The position numbers were made by a program, and so were the translations under genes. A stretch of 64,000 nucleotides of DNA, taken from Thermothielavioides terrestris NRRL 8126. Lineage: Eukaryota > Ascomycota > Sordariomycetes > Sordariales > Chaetomiaceae. Location of the stretch: NCBI RefSeq assembly GCF_000226115.1, contig NC_016461.1, positions 1,612,001-1,676,000 on the forward strand, in the 5' to 3' direction. Positions within the stretch are counted from its first letter, which is position 1, and each line of letters begins with the position of its first letter. The notes under the pieces were generated by a model. That model was not told the origin of the DNA. It worked only from the letters and a program-made list of their open reading frames with translations, and made no database searches. This document shows positions 24,087-35,380 of the stretch, piece by piece.

Positions 24087-25553
24087 TCAGGGGAAAGGCG
24101 GGCCCTGACCAGGAGGCAGGAACGTGTGACTTCGCATGCCGTTCTCTCCGCGGGCAGCCACCCACTCCGCACTGCCACTCTGTCGGCCAGGCAGGTCGGA
24201 AGTCACGGGGACCTTGGTATCGTCGCCGGACGAAGATGCCCCCCGTCTGCCAGCACTGCCCCCAATACCGCCGTCGGCTGCCGGCACGAGCTGCGTCACA
24301 GAATCGGCAAGTGAGGCGACGACGTAGCTGCGCAGCTCATGGTCCTCTTTCGAATCTTCCTTCTCCAGACGGAAGCGGGCTTCCTTGTCCATGTTGGCCC
24401 GGCGCAGGTGCTTGATCTCCTGCATGATGTATAACAAGACCTCTTCTGGGCAACGGTTGCGCTCGTTGTAGTACTCCATCTTGCGCACGTAACGCCTGGT
24501 TACGTCGGTCGCGCCGTCGATCGAGAATGCGATGCAGTACGACATCTTCTTGCCCCAGCCCTCGGTGTACAACCTGGGATTGTCGAAGGCCTCTTCGCAG
24601 GCGTCAACGTGGATCCACCGCTTGTTGTGCTCCGAGTAGACCTCGGTCCACACGTGGTCTTCGGCATTCCACACCCAACGCACGCGGCTGCCGACCGCCC
24701 GGCAGAGCATGCTGAAGCAGTTTGCCCACTCGCCGCACCGTCCGCGCCGTGTTTGTAGGAGCCGCCACACATCGCTGTACCGGGGGAAGCGCTCGTATGC
24801 TCTACAGCTCGCGTTGGAGCACCGGTAGAGTTCCACACGCAGCGCGCCGTACGCCTTGTCTTCGGGCGTCGGCTGCGTCATGCCCTGCGCGATGGTCGGC
24901 GAGAAGCATATCTGGCACTGGGGATTGTTGACCCATGTGAAGAAGGATCTTTTGAACCACCTGCCGCGCCAAGAGTCAGCAACCACTTAGGCCCCGTGGA
25001 CACGGCGAGCAGGCGAAACGTACCTGAGCAACGCGCGGATGACGCAGTCTTGATAGCCCCATTCCGGCCGGCGCCCATCGCCCATGCTCTCTGCTTGGGC
25101 TTGAAGCACTTGGCTCTCCTCCTCGGCCTCGCTGTATATCCTGTCCAGCGGAATCACCTGCAGGGCTTCGTCGAGCAGGCCCGGGTTCTCGTACATGGTC
25201 GGGGTGGCTGACAGCGAGATGAGGAGGTTCCTGAACCTGGTGGACTCGCGGTCGTCGGGCGCGGGGGGCGTTGGGATTTTGGGAAGGTTGCGGGCAACCG
25301 AATACGAAGGCGGCGCTTGGGAATCGTGGGATGTTGTCGGCCTGTCAGACACGGGCGCAGAACCGGCTCGCAGGTTGAGCGACGACGCGGCGTGCCTGGG
25401 CGCAGGTGATCCTTGGCGCGACCGCGTCTGGAGTTCATTTAATCGCTTTGTCCGCAGTAGTTGTTCGAACTGCACCGTCAGGCCATGAGCCCACTCCTCG
25501 TTGTAATGGGCTCCGCCGCCCGGCGGTTGGGGTTCCGTCCGGTTGGGGTCCAT
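24087..25553 (-). CDS. png1: Peptide:N-glycanase PNG1 (transglutaminase-like)
   Basis: Two exons, 25553-25024 and 24960-24087, with a 63-bp intron (GTACGT donor, phase 2), give 467 aa. The family is the cytosolic enzyme that removes N-glycans from misfolded glycoproteins during ER-associated degradation, working with Rad23 and the proteasome. The zinc-binding part has C-Q-I-C and, later, C-S-N-A-S-C before RAYERFPRY; the second pair has spacing CX4C where yeast has CX2C. The transglutaminase core shows GRCGEWANC, then AEDHVWTEV, then WIHVDACEE, which carry the Cys, His and Asp of the catalytic triad as known from yeast Png1. The N-terminal 90 residues and the C-terminus look disordered. Orthologues in some filamentous ascomycetes, notably Neurospora, are reported as inactive; this copy appears to keep all three triad residues. 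Confidence 0.95.
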
Positions 25554-28500
25554 GGCTTGCGGCGCGAGCCGGCTGAGGCCGGATGTCTACGAGGTTTGAC
25601 TGCTGTGCGGCTGCCTTTCGCAGAGTCGACGCCGTTGGCGATGTCAAGCCGACCGTCCTCTCGCCAACCTTACACCACGGCCAGCAGGCTCCAGATGCGT
25701 CTTGGTCGCCGTCGTACGCTGCTGTCTTCGTCGTAGTCGAAGTTCGAGTATTTGGCGGGTTTGGCCGCTCTTCTCGTTTTTACGGGCAGGAGGCAAATCG
25801 TGCGCGGGCGTCGTCGTCAGGTGGCGCCTAATTGCGAATTGCTCGGTTTGCGTAACGTTGCCGTCTGACAAGCGAGGTGGGCAAAGCGCGTGGGTCCTTC
25901 TCTCTCGTGCCCGCTCAATCGCCGCCTGGAAACCTCGCCGTCGACGGGGCAAGCGCCACGGACGTTCGAAGAGGAAAAAAAATCAGATGGATTCGGCGTC
26001 GAGATGTCGGGCAGCTGGGGGGAGAGGTGCCATCACAGAGCCTGAGCCTGGGGAGACTGGAAGGGGAGGCAGCGCAGGGACTGAAGGGACAGGCGGAGGT
26101 GGGCCGGAAAGACAGGGGCCAGTGGTTAAAGCTGAGGGTGGGTGGGAGCCAGGTTTCAGGGAGCCGTGCAATGACAGACATCAGGTTGTATTTCGTGCGT
26201 ACTCCGTACACTACATACAAAAATGGGCCACCCCGTTGTCACCCACACACACTCGAACAATAAGCCTCTTGTTGCATCAGGCCTGTAGCATGCCGTCCAC
26301 GCAGCTTACGACGTGCACCTTCAATTCCCACGACTGGCGATCATCGTCGTCGCCTTTGCGGGTCTCGCCCCGAGTACTGTGTCCTGTGGTATTGCCCACC
26401 GGATTGAGCGCACCCCTTATTCACGTTTGGCGGACGACGGCCGCAGTGCGTACGCAGGAGGGAGGGATGCAGGCAACTTGTCCAGGGTGGACAGGGGAAG
26501 CGTCTTGAACAGAACGCGCGTCCTCTTTGAGCTGTGGCCAATCAGACTGGTCTCGGGTCCTCCGCCTCAAATGGGGTCTCCACACCCCGACGGCCTCCGC
26601 CCAAGCGGCGACTCGGACCCGTTACCTTCGTTACAAGCGCTGCGGATTCAAACGATTCTGTACCTAACTGCCACGGACAATATACCGCCGCGAAATGCGT
26701 GCGATTTCAATATACAGATTGGGAGGGCGAGATCTCTTGCGTTCTTCTAGCTGCTGTAAGTGCTGGGTGATTTGCAGCATTGTCCCAAGCCCAGTTTGAG
26801 TCAGTAGATGTCATCGTAAGATCTAGTGGACGAAACTTGTAAATACAGACACATTTCAGTCAGTCCGCGACCAGGGTCCGAGATGACGAGTCGTGGCTGG
26901 GTCCGGTCGAATCCCTGTTCCCGTGGCTGAAGCAGGCCCGCACATGAGAGAACGTGGTGGGGTTCGCGGATTCGGCACGGATACACTGACTCTGGGAATG
27001 ATAAACTTCATGAGCACTGCGTAGGTGCCAGGTGCCCGAGGTACCTCAGTTTTTGAGTGCAAAATATATACCTTAGGTAGGGACGGATTCTTCCGTACCT
27101 AAGGTGACATATCAGGATTGAGTTGCTGTCAGCTTCTTGTCGCCTGTTGAAAGCACGGCGCCTCCTCCGAAGCCTTGGGTGTCTACGGAGGACTGCGGTG
27201 TATTCTGTTCTTCCGTATAGCACAGACGTACCTACCTAGGCACTCGTCGAATTGAAGAACGGCACAATCCGGTACACCAGGTAGGCAGCTGGCTGTCGAC
27301 TTTCAGCCTCGTTCGCAGCGGCCTGCCAGTCCCAGCTGACAGGCAGAGCCGAAAGAAGCCGGACGGGCTTCCATCGCTGCTTGGCGGCTTTCAAGACGAC
27401 AGTAATGACTTGTTGCCACTCAGTGTAGCTGAAAGGAAGGCGAGCTCAAAAGTGCAGACGTCGCCACAGTAGATATTCACGTGTCCGAGAAGATTACGCA
27501 CCGTGCGGGCTAGTTGACCATTGGAGCGGCGCTGGCAGCCCAGGACGATTACGCGGCATCCTGGACCACCTCAACAAGGGAGCCTTTTCACAGTTGGCAG
27601 CTGTTCAGTTTCCAACCTCCACGATCCATGCTCACGAGAGCCGCGCAGAAACTCTCCTGTGATAGGATGCGGGTGCGAAATTGACCACTCATCATTGGGA
27701 ACTCTTCTGTATCTCGAAAAGTAACGTTAACAACATCTTCCAGATGACCTGGCGTCTCAGTTGATTGTTTCCTGGCCTTGGCACTTCTCCGTCCCACAAA
27801 ATCTTACGCTCTGGGTCGGATCCGGCAATTTCGAAGCTTGTTGTGCAACCGGGCAATACGGACTCTTGCTGGGATACCGACCACCGCTATCTGGAGCCCG
27901 TTAGGTATAACTGCACAGCACCAACCCGAAACCGTCAGCTCGGCCCGGAGCGCACTTCTATCCCCATTTCCATTCGCAGTATAGCACCTCGCCCGTTGAC
28001 CCGCCCTGGCTGGACATCGTAGACCGTCCATCTCGATATCAACGGTGATTGTTATCTGCTTCGTCCGCCGGCTCAATGCCATATCTCTCATACATCGCAT
28101 CATCCAGAACCTAGTGTTCGGCTCCCTTGACGGCGAGAGCATCGGCGGTAAGGCACCCGCACCCACCGTAGGCGCCTCAAGAGGAACACGCTTCGCACGC
28201 ATTGTGCCCGGGACCCAGGAGGAGGCCCCCCCGCCATCCCTTGCGAAGCAGCAGCACCACAGGGAGCAACACAGGCAGGGCTGACCGACCGGGAGGACAT
28301 GTTTCCCAGCTCGCCACCGGGTGGGTCATCAGAATAAGCTCTCGGGAACACGGGGGGCCACCGGACACTTGACGCGCGTCTCGCTGCTCCGCTCCACCCA
28401 GCTAGCCACATTTTTACCCCGAATATTGCCGCCAACTGTGCGGGCTCCGCGGGAAAAAGATGCAGACTCTGCTCACCAGGCACGGGACGCGGCTGGCTAG

Positions 28501-29322
28501 GGTGCCTGGCTGCTGGGAGACCGTGAACACCGGCCCCTCTTCCCCTGTCAGGCCTGGGCTGGATACGCAACAGTACGTAAGTGGAGGGTGTGCCTGTTGT
28601 GCTTGGCTCCTTGTCTTGCCCGTCGCCGTCGGAGAGAGAAGGCGTAGAGACGTGCGAGAAAAAAAAATGTATTGTAGAGAAGAACGTCTGGTGGAAGCTG
28701 CAGCGCTACCCACTCCAAACCCCAACACAGCTGGGAACATGACTGAACAAAAATCTCTTCCAGTTTCCCGGTCGCTGCATGGCCAGGGGTAAGGTAGAGG
28801 GGGTTCTTTCTAGCATCCGCCTGCGATACGTACGCCGGGGCAATGTCTGGACCGCGTCAACCGAAGCACCCGCATCATCGGCTATTCGCTTGTGCGGTTG
28901 GATATGGCCGTCCACTAGGCGAGCCCGCTTCCGGACAACAGCCAGAGGCGAGGCGAAGTAGCGGATGTACTTCGCCGCCGAGCCGGGTGCTCCTTGAGGT
29001 CCTCAGACGTCGTGGTGTCTGTCATCCGTCCTGCCTTGACAGACAAAGTAGCTGACAGCGCAGGTGGTTGGACCATGCCCTCCGAGGATCTGGTCTGCAG
29101 TGCGTTCGCCCGGGCCTTGAAGAACGGTTGGGAGGTAGCCTCAGACCCAAGCCCCTTCACGGGTCGATTCGTTCTCAAATACTACGTACATTTGGTCGGT
29201 CCCGAAATCTAGTCGCAAGTCGGTCTATCATTAGCCTGCCGGGCTGCCCGGGCTATCTGGTGCCCGCATGCTCATGCTCACCGCCAAGCAAACTTTGACA
29301 TGACGCCGCGGGGACCCACGGC
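25554..29322. other. Gene-free region upstream of PNG1
   Basis: The part next to 25554 is the PNG1 promoter and leader. The remaining 3.5 kb holds no gene I can support. The longest frame (25702-26508 on the plus strand, 268 codons) is Arg/Gly/Ser-rich and has no recognisable domain. TACTCCGTAC occurs near 26200 and ACCTACCTAGG near 27230. Confidence 0.4.
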
Positions 29323-32053
29323 TTATCTCTCCCACTCGCCCTCCGCAAAGTACCGTTCTGGCAAGTCGTCACCGGATAGCGGCCGCTCGACAAGGGCGAC
29401 CTCGAGAGGGGCGGGTCTCTCCTCGGCAACATCACCGTTGGTCAAGCCGTCCTGCTGCCCGCTCTCGACCGGAACGATGCCCAATATCGGCCGGAATTGG
29501 TACGTATGCCACCATCTCGCCTTGGCGAGCTCCTCCTTCTGGGCCGTCTCCGTGTTGCCGTTGGCGCTGTGGTCGTCTCTCAGGCGCTGCAGCTCACCGC
29601 CACCAACATCTTCGTCATCGTCATCGTCGACCCCGCTGCTCGCGCCGATGCTCTTTTGATCCTCAGCGTCGGCCATCTCCACGTCTTCCCACTTCTCCCC
29701 GTCAGGGCCCACGGCCGTTCGGACCCGCTGCGGAGCAAGCGAGTACTTCTCCATCCTCCCACCAGCACCACCTTCTTGGCCATCGCGCTTCCGCTTGGTC
29801 CCTCGTTTCTGTCCGGTTTTGCCCGCAAGCGCGTCCTTCTCCGGGCAAAAATCCTGGGACAAGTCCAGCATGAACAAAGAGGAAGCGCCGTAGATCCAGG
29901 CCCTGGGCCCCTGCCACACAACCCCCTTGACATGGTCCCGTGTGTCCCTGAATTGCTCTGGAAGCTTAGGATATGTATTCCTCCGCGACCACTCGGAGAG
30001 CTCCCCGCGAAGGGGGTTGAATATGAGAAGCTGCTTCAGCGTGGTGATGACCAATAGGTCGTAATCGCCGGCATCACGAGGGGTCCTCGAGAAGGACAGC
30101 ACGACGGGTGCGGCCGTAAGTTTTGGAAGGAGGTTTGCTTTCGGGTTGCGGACCCATCTCCTTCCCACGACATCATCCTCTTGCTCCTCATCTGACGAAT
30201 CATCCGAGGACTCGCTAGTTGCTCCGTCGTCGTCATCTCCGCCGTCCGCGCCGTTCGTCTGCTCACCCGGGACGCGTAAGACCCAAGTGTCGATATACCC
30301 CGCCAGGTCGGCAACACTGAGCATTTTGCTATCAGGTGAGAAGGCCATCAGGGTTATGTTCCGGTCGTAGGAGCCAAGGCCACCCAGAAGGAGATGTTTC
30401 GCAACCAGACGCCGCAACCTTCGCAGCCTGTATGGCCGGGAAATGGCGAGAGACGTGCCGGCAGTGGATTCGGTGTCCTGCACCCGGGCAATCATGACCT
30501 TGCTCCCATCTTCGACCCACGATACCCATTGCTTATCCGGCGAGATCTGAATCTTGGTAGCGGCGAGGCCCGACGAAGCCATGTCCACTTTTCTGATATG
30601 GAGTTGCTCGGCGCCGGCTCCCTCTGTGAATTCGAGTTGAAACGCCTTGATGTCGGTAGCAGTCGAAGCAACCAGGAGAGTCCCGTCTTCACTGATCGCA
30701 GCCGAAGATATGTGGGAATCTCCTTTGACCATAATTTGGGCGAGAAATTTTCTGTTGTTGCGCAGGCTGAAACCGGCTTTTGGGTCATCCAGCAGTTGAT
30801 GGGCTGGGCTGAGCAGCTGCCAAATCCGAATCTCGTTCCCCCACCAGCTGACAACCAACCGCGCCTTGGGGGCGCTCTGGAGGGGCGGGTTCTGTGGGAG
30901 GTGCGGCAGCGTTCTGTGATATTCTCTTCCTGCAGCGCGCAGGGGCATGACAACCGGGTTTGCATCCGATCCTGCGGCAGTGTCAGCCTTGCAAGCAGCA
31001 ATGACCCGGTCTTGTGGAGATCATACCGCCAGAAACCACAACGCTCATTGTTTTGCTCTCAAAGGAGGCCATTGCCTTGACGTCGTGCTGGTGGTATCGC
31101 CGGTGGAACACCTTTGACCAGCGGCCGGTCTGCCCAGCGATTGGCTCGTAGATGGCGGTCCGCCTATCCATCCCCCCCGAGACGATCTTTGAGCCATCAG
31201 CGCTGACAGACAAGCATAAGACGTCTTGCGAGTGGCTCTGGATCCTTTGCGCTTGGGTGTATGTCCTGCCGTCCCAGATGCACACTTGGCCAGTCGAATC
31301 GCCAGAGACAATGTCACCGTTAGGGAGGCACTTGACAGCCCACACGATGATATTCTTAGAGCCCCCAGAAAGGTCGGTTCCGAGAGTCATCTGTCTCAGC
31401 AACACGCCCTTTCTAATATCGTAGGCGCAAATCGTGCTGTTCGAGCAGCCGACGACCACAACATTGTGGGACTGGAAGGCGATGCTGACGAACTTGGTCT
31501 TCTTGGATGGCGTCCGCAAGAGCGTTTTATGGAACTTTAGATCGTCGTCCTCGATCGAGTAGAGCACGAGGTTGCCATCGACGGTGCCGCCGACGAGTTT
31601 CCGCGTGCCAGGGGCTGCCGCTGCCTTGTTCGGGAGCGGCTGCACACAGAGACACCAGATCTCTCCGTGCTGGCCGCTCGCATGTCTCTTCGCCCTAGCC
31701 TTCTCTAGGTCCCACTCGGTGATGGTGGTCGTGTAACCGATGCTAAAGAGGCGCGATCTGCCGTGGATAATCCTGCCGTCGGCCATCTCCTCGTCCGGGT
31801 CGGTGACCCAGACTAAGCCATCGACGCTCCGGTTCTTGCCGCCGGGGATGACAAGCTCCTGGTGCCACGAGCCGCGGAGCGGGTTCCAAATCTCAATGTC
31901 GCCATTGGCCCTTCCGAGCGCCAGCCGGACCTGGATGTGCTTTTGGAGGTGCTTCTTGTTCGCCGAGACGGACGGCAGCGACGAGTGTGTAAAAGCGAGC
32001 GCATTGATGGCCGAGGCAGGATACCGGACGAAGCGACACCGGTGGATATCCAT
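29323..32053 (-). CDS. utp4: U3 snoRNP / small-subunit processome protein UTP4
   Basis: Two exons, 32053-31027 and 30971-29323, with a 55-bp intron, give 891 aa. The start MDIHRCRFV is the conserved N-terminus of the Utp4/Cirhin family and is the first ATG of the frame near it. The protein is a chain of WD40 repeats, for example IEIWNP, ITEWDLE, VCIWDGR and IRIWQLL, that should form two beta-propellers. An acidic Asp/Glu/Ser insert follows the IDTWVLR repeat, and a basic KRGTKRKRDG stretch and an acidic DDDDDEDVGG run lie near the C-terminus. In yeast, Utp4 belongs to UtpA (t-UTP), which binds nascent pre-rRNA in the nucleolus and is needed for 18S rRNA production. It is divergent from the NPT1 gene. 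UTP17, another UtpA subunit, lies 27 kb away. Confidence 0.95.
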
Positions 32054-32925
32054 GGCGCCGGTGTAGTTCGTTGCCAGTTCAGCCCTGGGGTTCGCGGCAG
32101 AGGGCCTCGGGGTCCGGGTTCCTTCCTGCAAGTCAACGAACGGGCTGAAATATGCCTTCCGGTTCTGTCGACTTTTTTTTTCTGCCGCCTTCCTAAAAAC
32201 TCTTGGAGAAGGAAGTCGGTCAGCCAGATAAGCTGTGGTCTGTGCGCGATAACTGTAATCATCAGGACAGCGGCGTCCGCAGGACACAAAATCAGGGGTG
32301 GGGCATCCTCAGAGGACGCCGAGAAGCAACCTACCTTATCTCTCTGGTCGCAAGCACTGCCCCACTAGGTTCCTGCGTCAGTCTGCCCCACGCTTGCTCA
32401 CGGAGTGCAGTCGCGCAAGGTGAGCAGAGAACATGCGAAGTTGAGAAATGCGCCCTCGAACAGCAGCAAAGCACGGATGAAGACGATACACAACTCAAAG
32501 ACTGGTCCAAAGGTGTGGATTGACTCTATGCAATGCTTCACTGCCTCTAGAGGCATAGCTGCTGAAGTAATTAGTTGACTGTGAATGCTCGAGTCCTGGA
32601 CCCGCAAGGCCCAGACAAAACCCTCACTCCAACCAATGCAGAAAGCAGTTCCCGAGCTTCCAATTCTTTCCGAGAGAGCACGCAACATAATCGGAGCTGC
32701 TGTTACGCCAGACCTCTGGTCGCATCTCGGATCACGCGTGTGAAGCGGTCTCCGCTGGATATTGCCTTTTTGCACTATTGGAACCTCTACCGAAGTGTCT
32801 AGTGACGCAAGGCCGTCAGCCCTTGAGTCTGAGAGAAAGCCGAGCCCGTCCGGCGCAGACAAACCCCCGACCCGCTTCATCCGATCGCCGTCATCGAGAC
32901 ACAGGAAGCGGCCACATCTCCCAGC
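32054..32925. promoter_or_regulatory. Divergent UTP4 / NPT1 promoter region
   Basis: The 872 bp between the two start codons must contain both promoters and leaders. A poly(T) run lies near 32170. I see no named regulatory site with confidence. Confidence 0.5.
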
Positions 32926-34440
32926 ATGGATTTCAACAGTTCTTCGCCCTACCCAGAGGGCGTCATCTCGTTCCTCGACACCGATCTCTATAAGCTGACG
33001 ATGCAATGCGCGGTCTTGAAGTACTACAAGGACGTCCCCGTCACCTACGCCTTCACCAACCGGACACCGGAGAAGAAGCTCTCCCGCCAGGCTTTTCTCT
33101 GGCTAGAGGACCAGGTCAGGAAGCTGGGCAACATTTCGCTGTCTGCCGAGGAACTCCAATATTTGAAGGAGCACTGCCATTACCTCACACCGGCCTATCT
33201 GGACTTCCTATCCGAGTTCCGCCTCCGGCCGAGAGAGCAGGTCGTGCTCAAGTTCCTGCCCGTCGGCGATGACACTGGCGCCCTGACCGACATTGGAGAC
33301 TTGGACGTCCGGATCAGCGGCACTTGGGCCGACACGATACTGTACGAGATTCCGCTTCTCGCCTTGACTTCCGAAGCCTACTTCAAGTTCATGGAGCCGG
33401 ACTGGGTGTACGAGGGGCAGGAAGAGCTCGCGTTTGAGAAGGGCATGCGCCTACTCGAGGCCGGCTGCGTTTTCTCGGAATTCGGCACTCGCCGGAGGCG
33501 TGACTACCACACCCAGGCTTTGGTGTTTAGGGGGCTCACCAGGGCGAGCAAGGAGGCCCAGAAGCGCGGCTTCTCGGGGAAGCTCTCGGGGACGAGCAAT
33601 GTCCACCTGGCTATGCGTTTCAACATCCCTCCGGTCGGCACTGTTGCGCACGAGTGGTTCATGGGTACTGCCGCTGTGATTGGCGATTACCGCAAGGCAA
33701 CCGAGGAGGCGCTATGCCGTTGGGTCGGCTGCTTCGGAGAGGGCGTGCTCGGAATTGCGCTGACGGACACTTTCGGGACGCCCGAGTTCTTGAACTCGTT
33801 CAGCAAACCGGTCAGGTACCTGGAACAGCCCGCTCCGGTGTCGGAGAGGAAGCCAAGCATTGCCGACTCGTTCATCAGGACCGCGTCCTCGGCGTCATCG
33901 GGGGGCAGGAGTCAGAAGAGCAACAAGACGTACGCCGATGTCTTCACCGGCGTCAGACAGGACTCGGGGGACCCGAAGGAATTTGTCACGCTCATGCAAA
34001 ACTTCTACAACGACCAGGGCATCCATGACAAGAAGGTCATTGTCTTTTCCGACTCGTTGAACATCGACCGCTGCTTGGAGTACAAGCAGGTCTCTGAGAA
34101 AGCGGGCTTCCAGCCCACCTTTGGCGTCGGCACTTTCCTAACCAACGACTTTGTCAACACGAAGACCGGCAAGAAGTCGACCCCCTTGAACATCGTGATC
34201 AAACTGAGCTCGGCGGCCGGGAACCCTGCGATAAAGATCAGGTAAGCTGTCTCTCACCGAGGTCATGCCCCGTGATGTCTGGCTAACAGGGCCTCATGTA
34301 GTGACAATATCGGGAAGAATACCGGGGACAAGGCCACGGTCGAGAAGGTCAAGCGCGAGCTGGGTTATGTCGAAAAGGCATGGGAAGGGGGCGATGAGAC
34401 GGCGAGGTGGGGCCATGAGGAGGACCCCGTCAAGGCGTAG
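32926..34440 (+). CDS. npt1: Nicotinate phosphoribosyltransferase
   Basis: Two exons, 32926-34241 and 34302-34440, with a 60-bp intron (GTAAGC donor), give 484 aa. The enzyme makes nicotinate mononucleotide from nicotinate and PRPP, with ATP, the first step of NAD salvage (Preiss-Handler pathway). Family hallmarks are [13 protein letters not shown] at the N-terminus, [32 protein letters not shown] (His242, equivalent to the phosphorylated His of yeast Npt1), [18 protein letters not shown] and VFSDSLN. The second exon supplies [11 protein letters not shown], the usual C-terminal end of the catalytic domain. A Ser/Gly-rich insert at about residues 315-330 lies just before the [14 protein letters not shown] motif. 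Likely cytosolic or nuclear; no targeting signal is visible. Confidence 0.97.
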
Positions 34441-34950
34441 TCAATCACAGTTCCCTGGGTTATTGTCACGTCAGGGGTAAGGGGCTCAGAGCTCAGCGGT
34501 CTTGGCAGAGCGCATGGGCCATGGTTTCTCCACTCCTGGATGTAGTGTATACGGAATATATACCACGCTCTGTTCAGTCCTTAGCTTTCCTTGGTACTAG
34601 AACAACGCACTCTCTTTGCTTTCCGATGCTCTGCCCACAGCCATTCTGCGCTCCTCGCCCCTATTGCTCGCTGTAGCGTGTCAGTTATTGTGGTGGGCAT
34701 ACCTCCCGGTTGTGGTATGCTCTGGTCACTGGGTACTGTTCTTTCTGTTGCCGAACAGCATGCATGTGGGAGGCCATCTGTTAGCAGCTATCATCTCGCC
34801 GGCATCTTACAAATATCAGTAGAGTGTACGGAGTAGAGGGTGATACAATGGGGTAGGCTTTCCTGTTTGCCCATCGCAACACGCAAGAATTGCTTTTGCA
34901 GACGGCGAACCTGCGCTTGTAACCTCGGGAGACACACACATGGCGAGAAC
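34441..34950. other. NPT1 3' flank up to MITE copy B
   Basis: This should include the NPT1 3' UTR. A near-palindromic TACGGAGTA word occurs at about 34828. No gene is supported. Confidence 0.5.
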
Positions 34951-35040
34951 TTAGTGCGCTGGAGGTTATAGAGGTCCCGCCAAGACTAATTTCGGCCAAT
35001 TGTCGGCAATGTTTTTACAACGTTATTACGCAGCCCCGAT

Positions 35041-35090
35041 CGCCAAGGCGTTTACACTATCGCCAAGGGGTTTGCACTATCGCCAAGCGG
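35041..35090 (-). repeat. 20-bp tandem repeat inside MITE copy B
   Basis: Two and a half copies of a unit beginning CGCCAAGG and ending CACTAT are in tandem (35041-35060, 35061-35080, 35081-35090). Copy A keeps about one and a half degenerate units at the corresponding place. Confidence 0.8.
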
Positions 35091-35132
35091 TTAATTCGCC
35101 GGGGGTGCGGGGGGCGGCGCCAACCCCCCGCT

Positions 35133-35187
35133 GGTTAGGATTCGGGTTAAGGTTAGGGTAAGGGTCAAGGTTAGGGTACGGGTTAAC
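35133..35187 (-). repeat. Telomere-like GGTTAGGG degenerate tract
   Basis: Irregular GGTTAGG, GGGTAAG and GGTTAGGG units lie inside MITE copy B at the place where copy A has its CCCTAA tract. Confidence 0.75.
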
Positions 35188-35380
35188 TTCGTTTTCTTTT
35201 TTTTCGATTTGGTTGAGGTTCGGTGAAGTTGTTGCTACGAGTCTTCGCGATCGTGCATTGTCGATGTTGCTCTAAGTCGTCGCGGCCCCGCTCACCCCGT
35301 GGCGATTGTAAATACTTGTAAGCGGCAACCTCCGAAATTAGTCTTGGCGGGACCTCTATAACCACGACCCTTAGTGCGCT

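Larger units (their letters stand above)
34961..35370 (-). mobile_element. Non-autonomous DNA transposon (MITE), copy B of two
   Basis: The 410-bp element is homologous along its length to copy A at 16354-16743 but inverted. Its inverted repeats share GAGGTCCCGCCAAGACTAAT with copy A. Direct repeats TTAGTGCGCT flank it at 34951-34960 and 35371-35380, one base longer if a preceding C is counted. It keeps the A/T run, the telomere-like tract and the GC-rich block. It carries more copies of a 20-bp internal repeat than copy A does. It has no coding capacity. Confidence 0.9.

Noticed and set aside
25702..26508. Plus-strand frame of 268 codons upstream of PNG1
   Set aside because: Arg/Gly/Ser-rich, no domain, no conserved-looking blocks; probably chance in promoter DNA.
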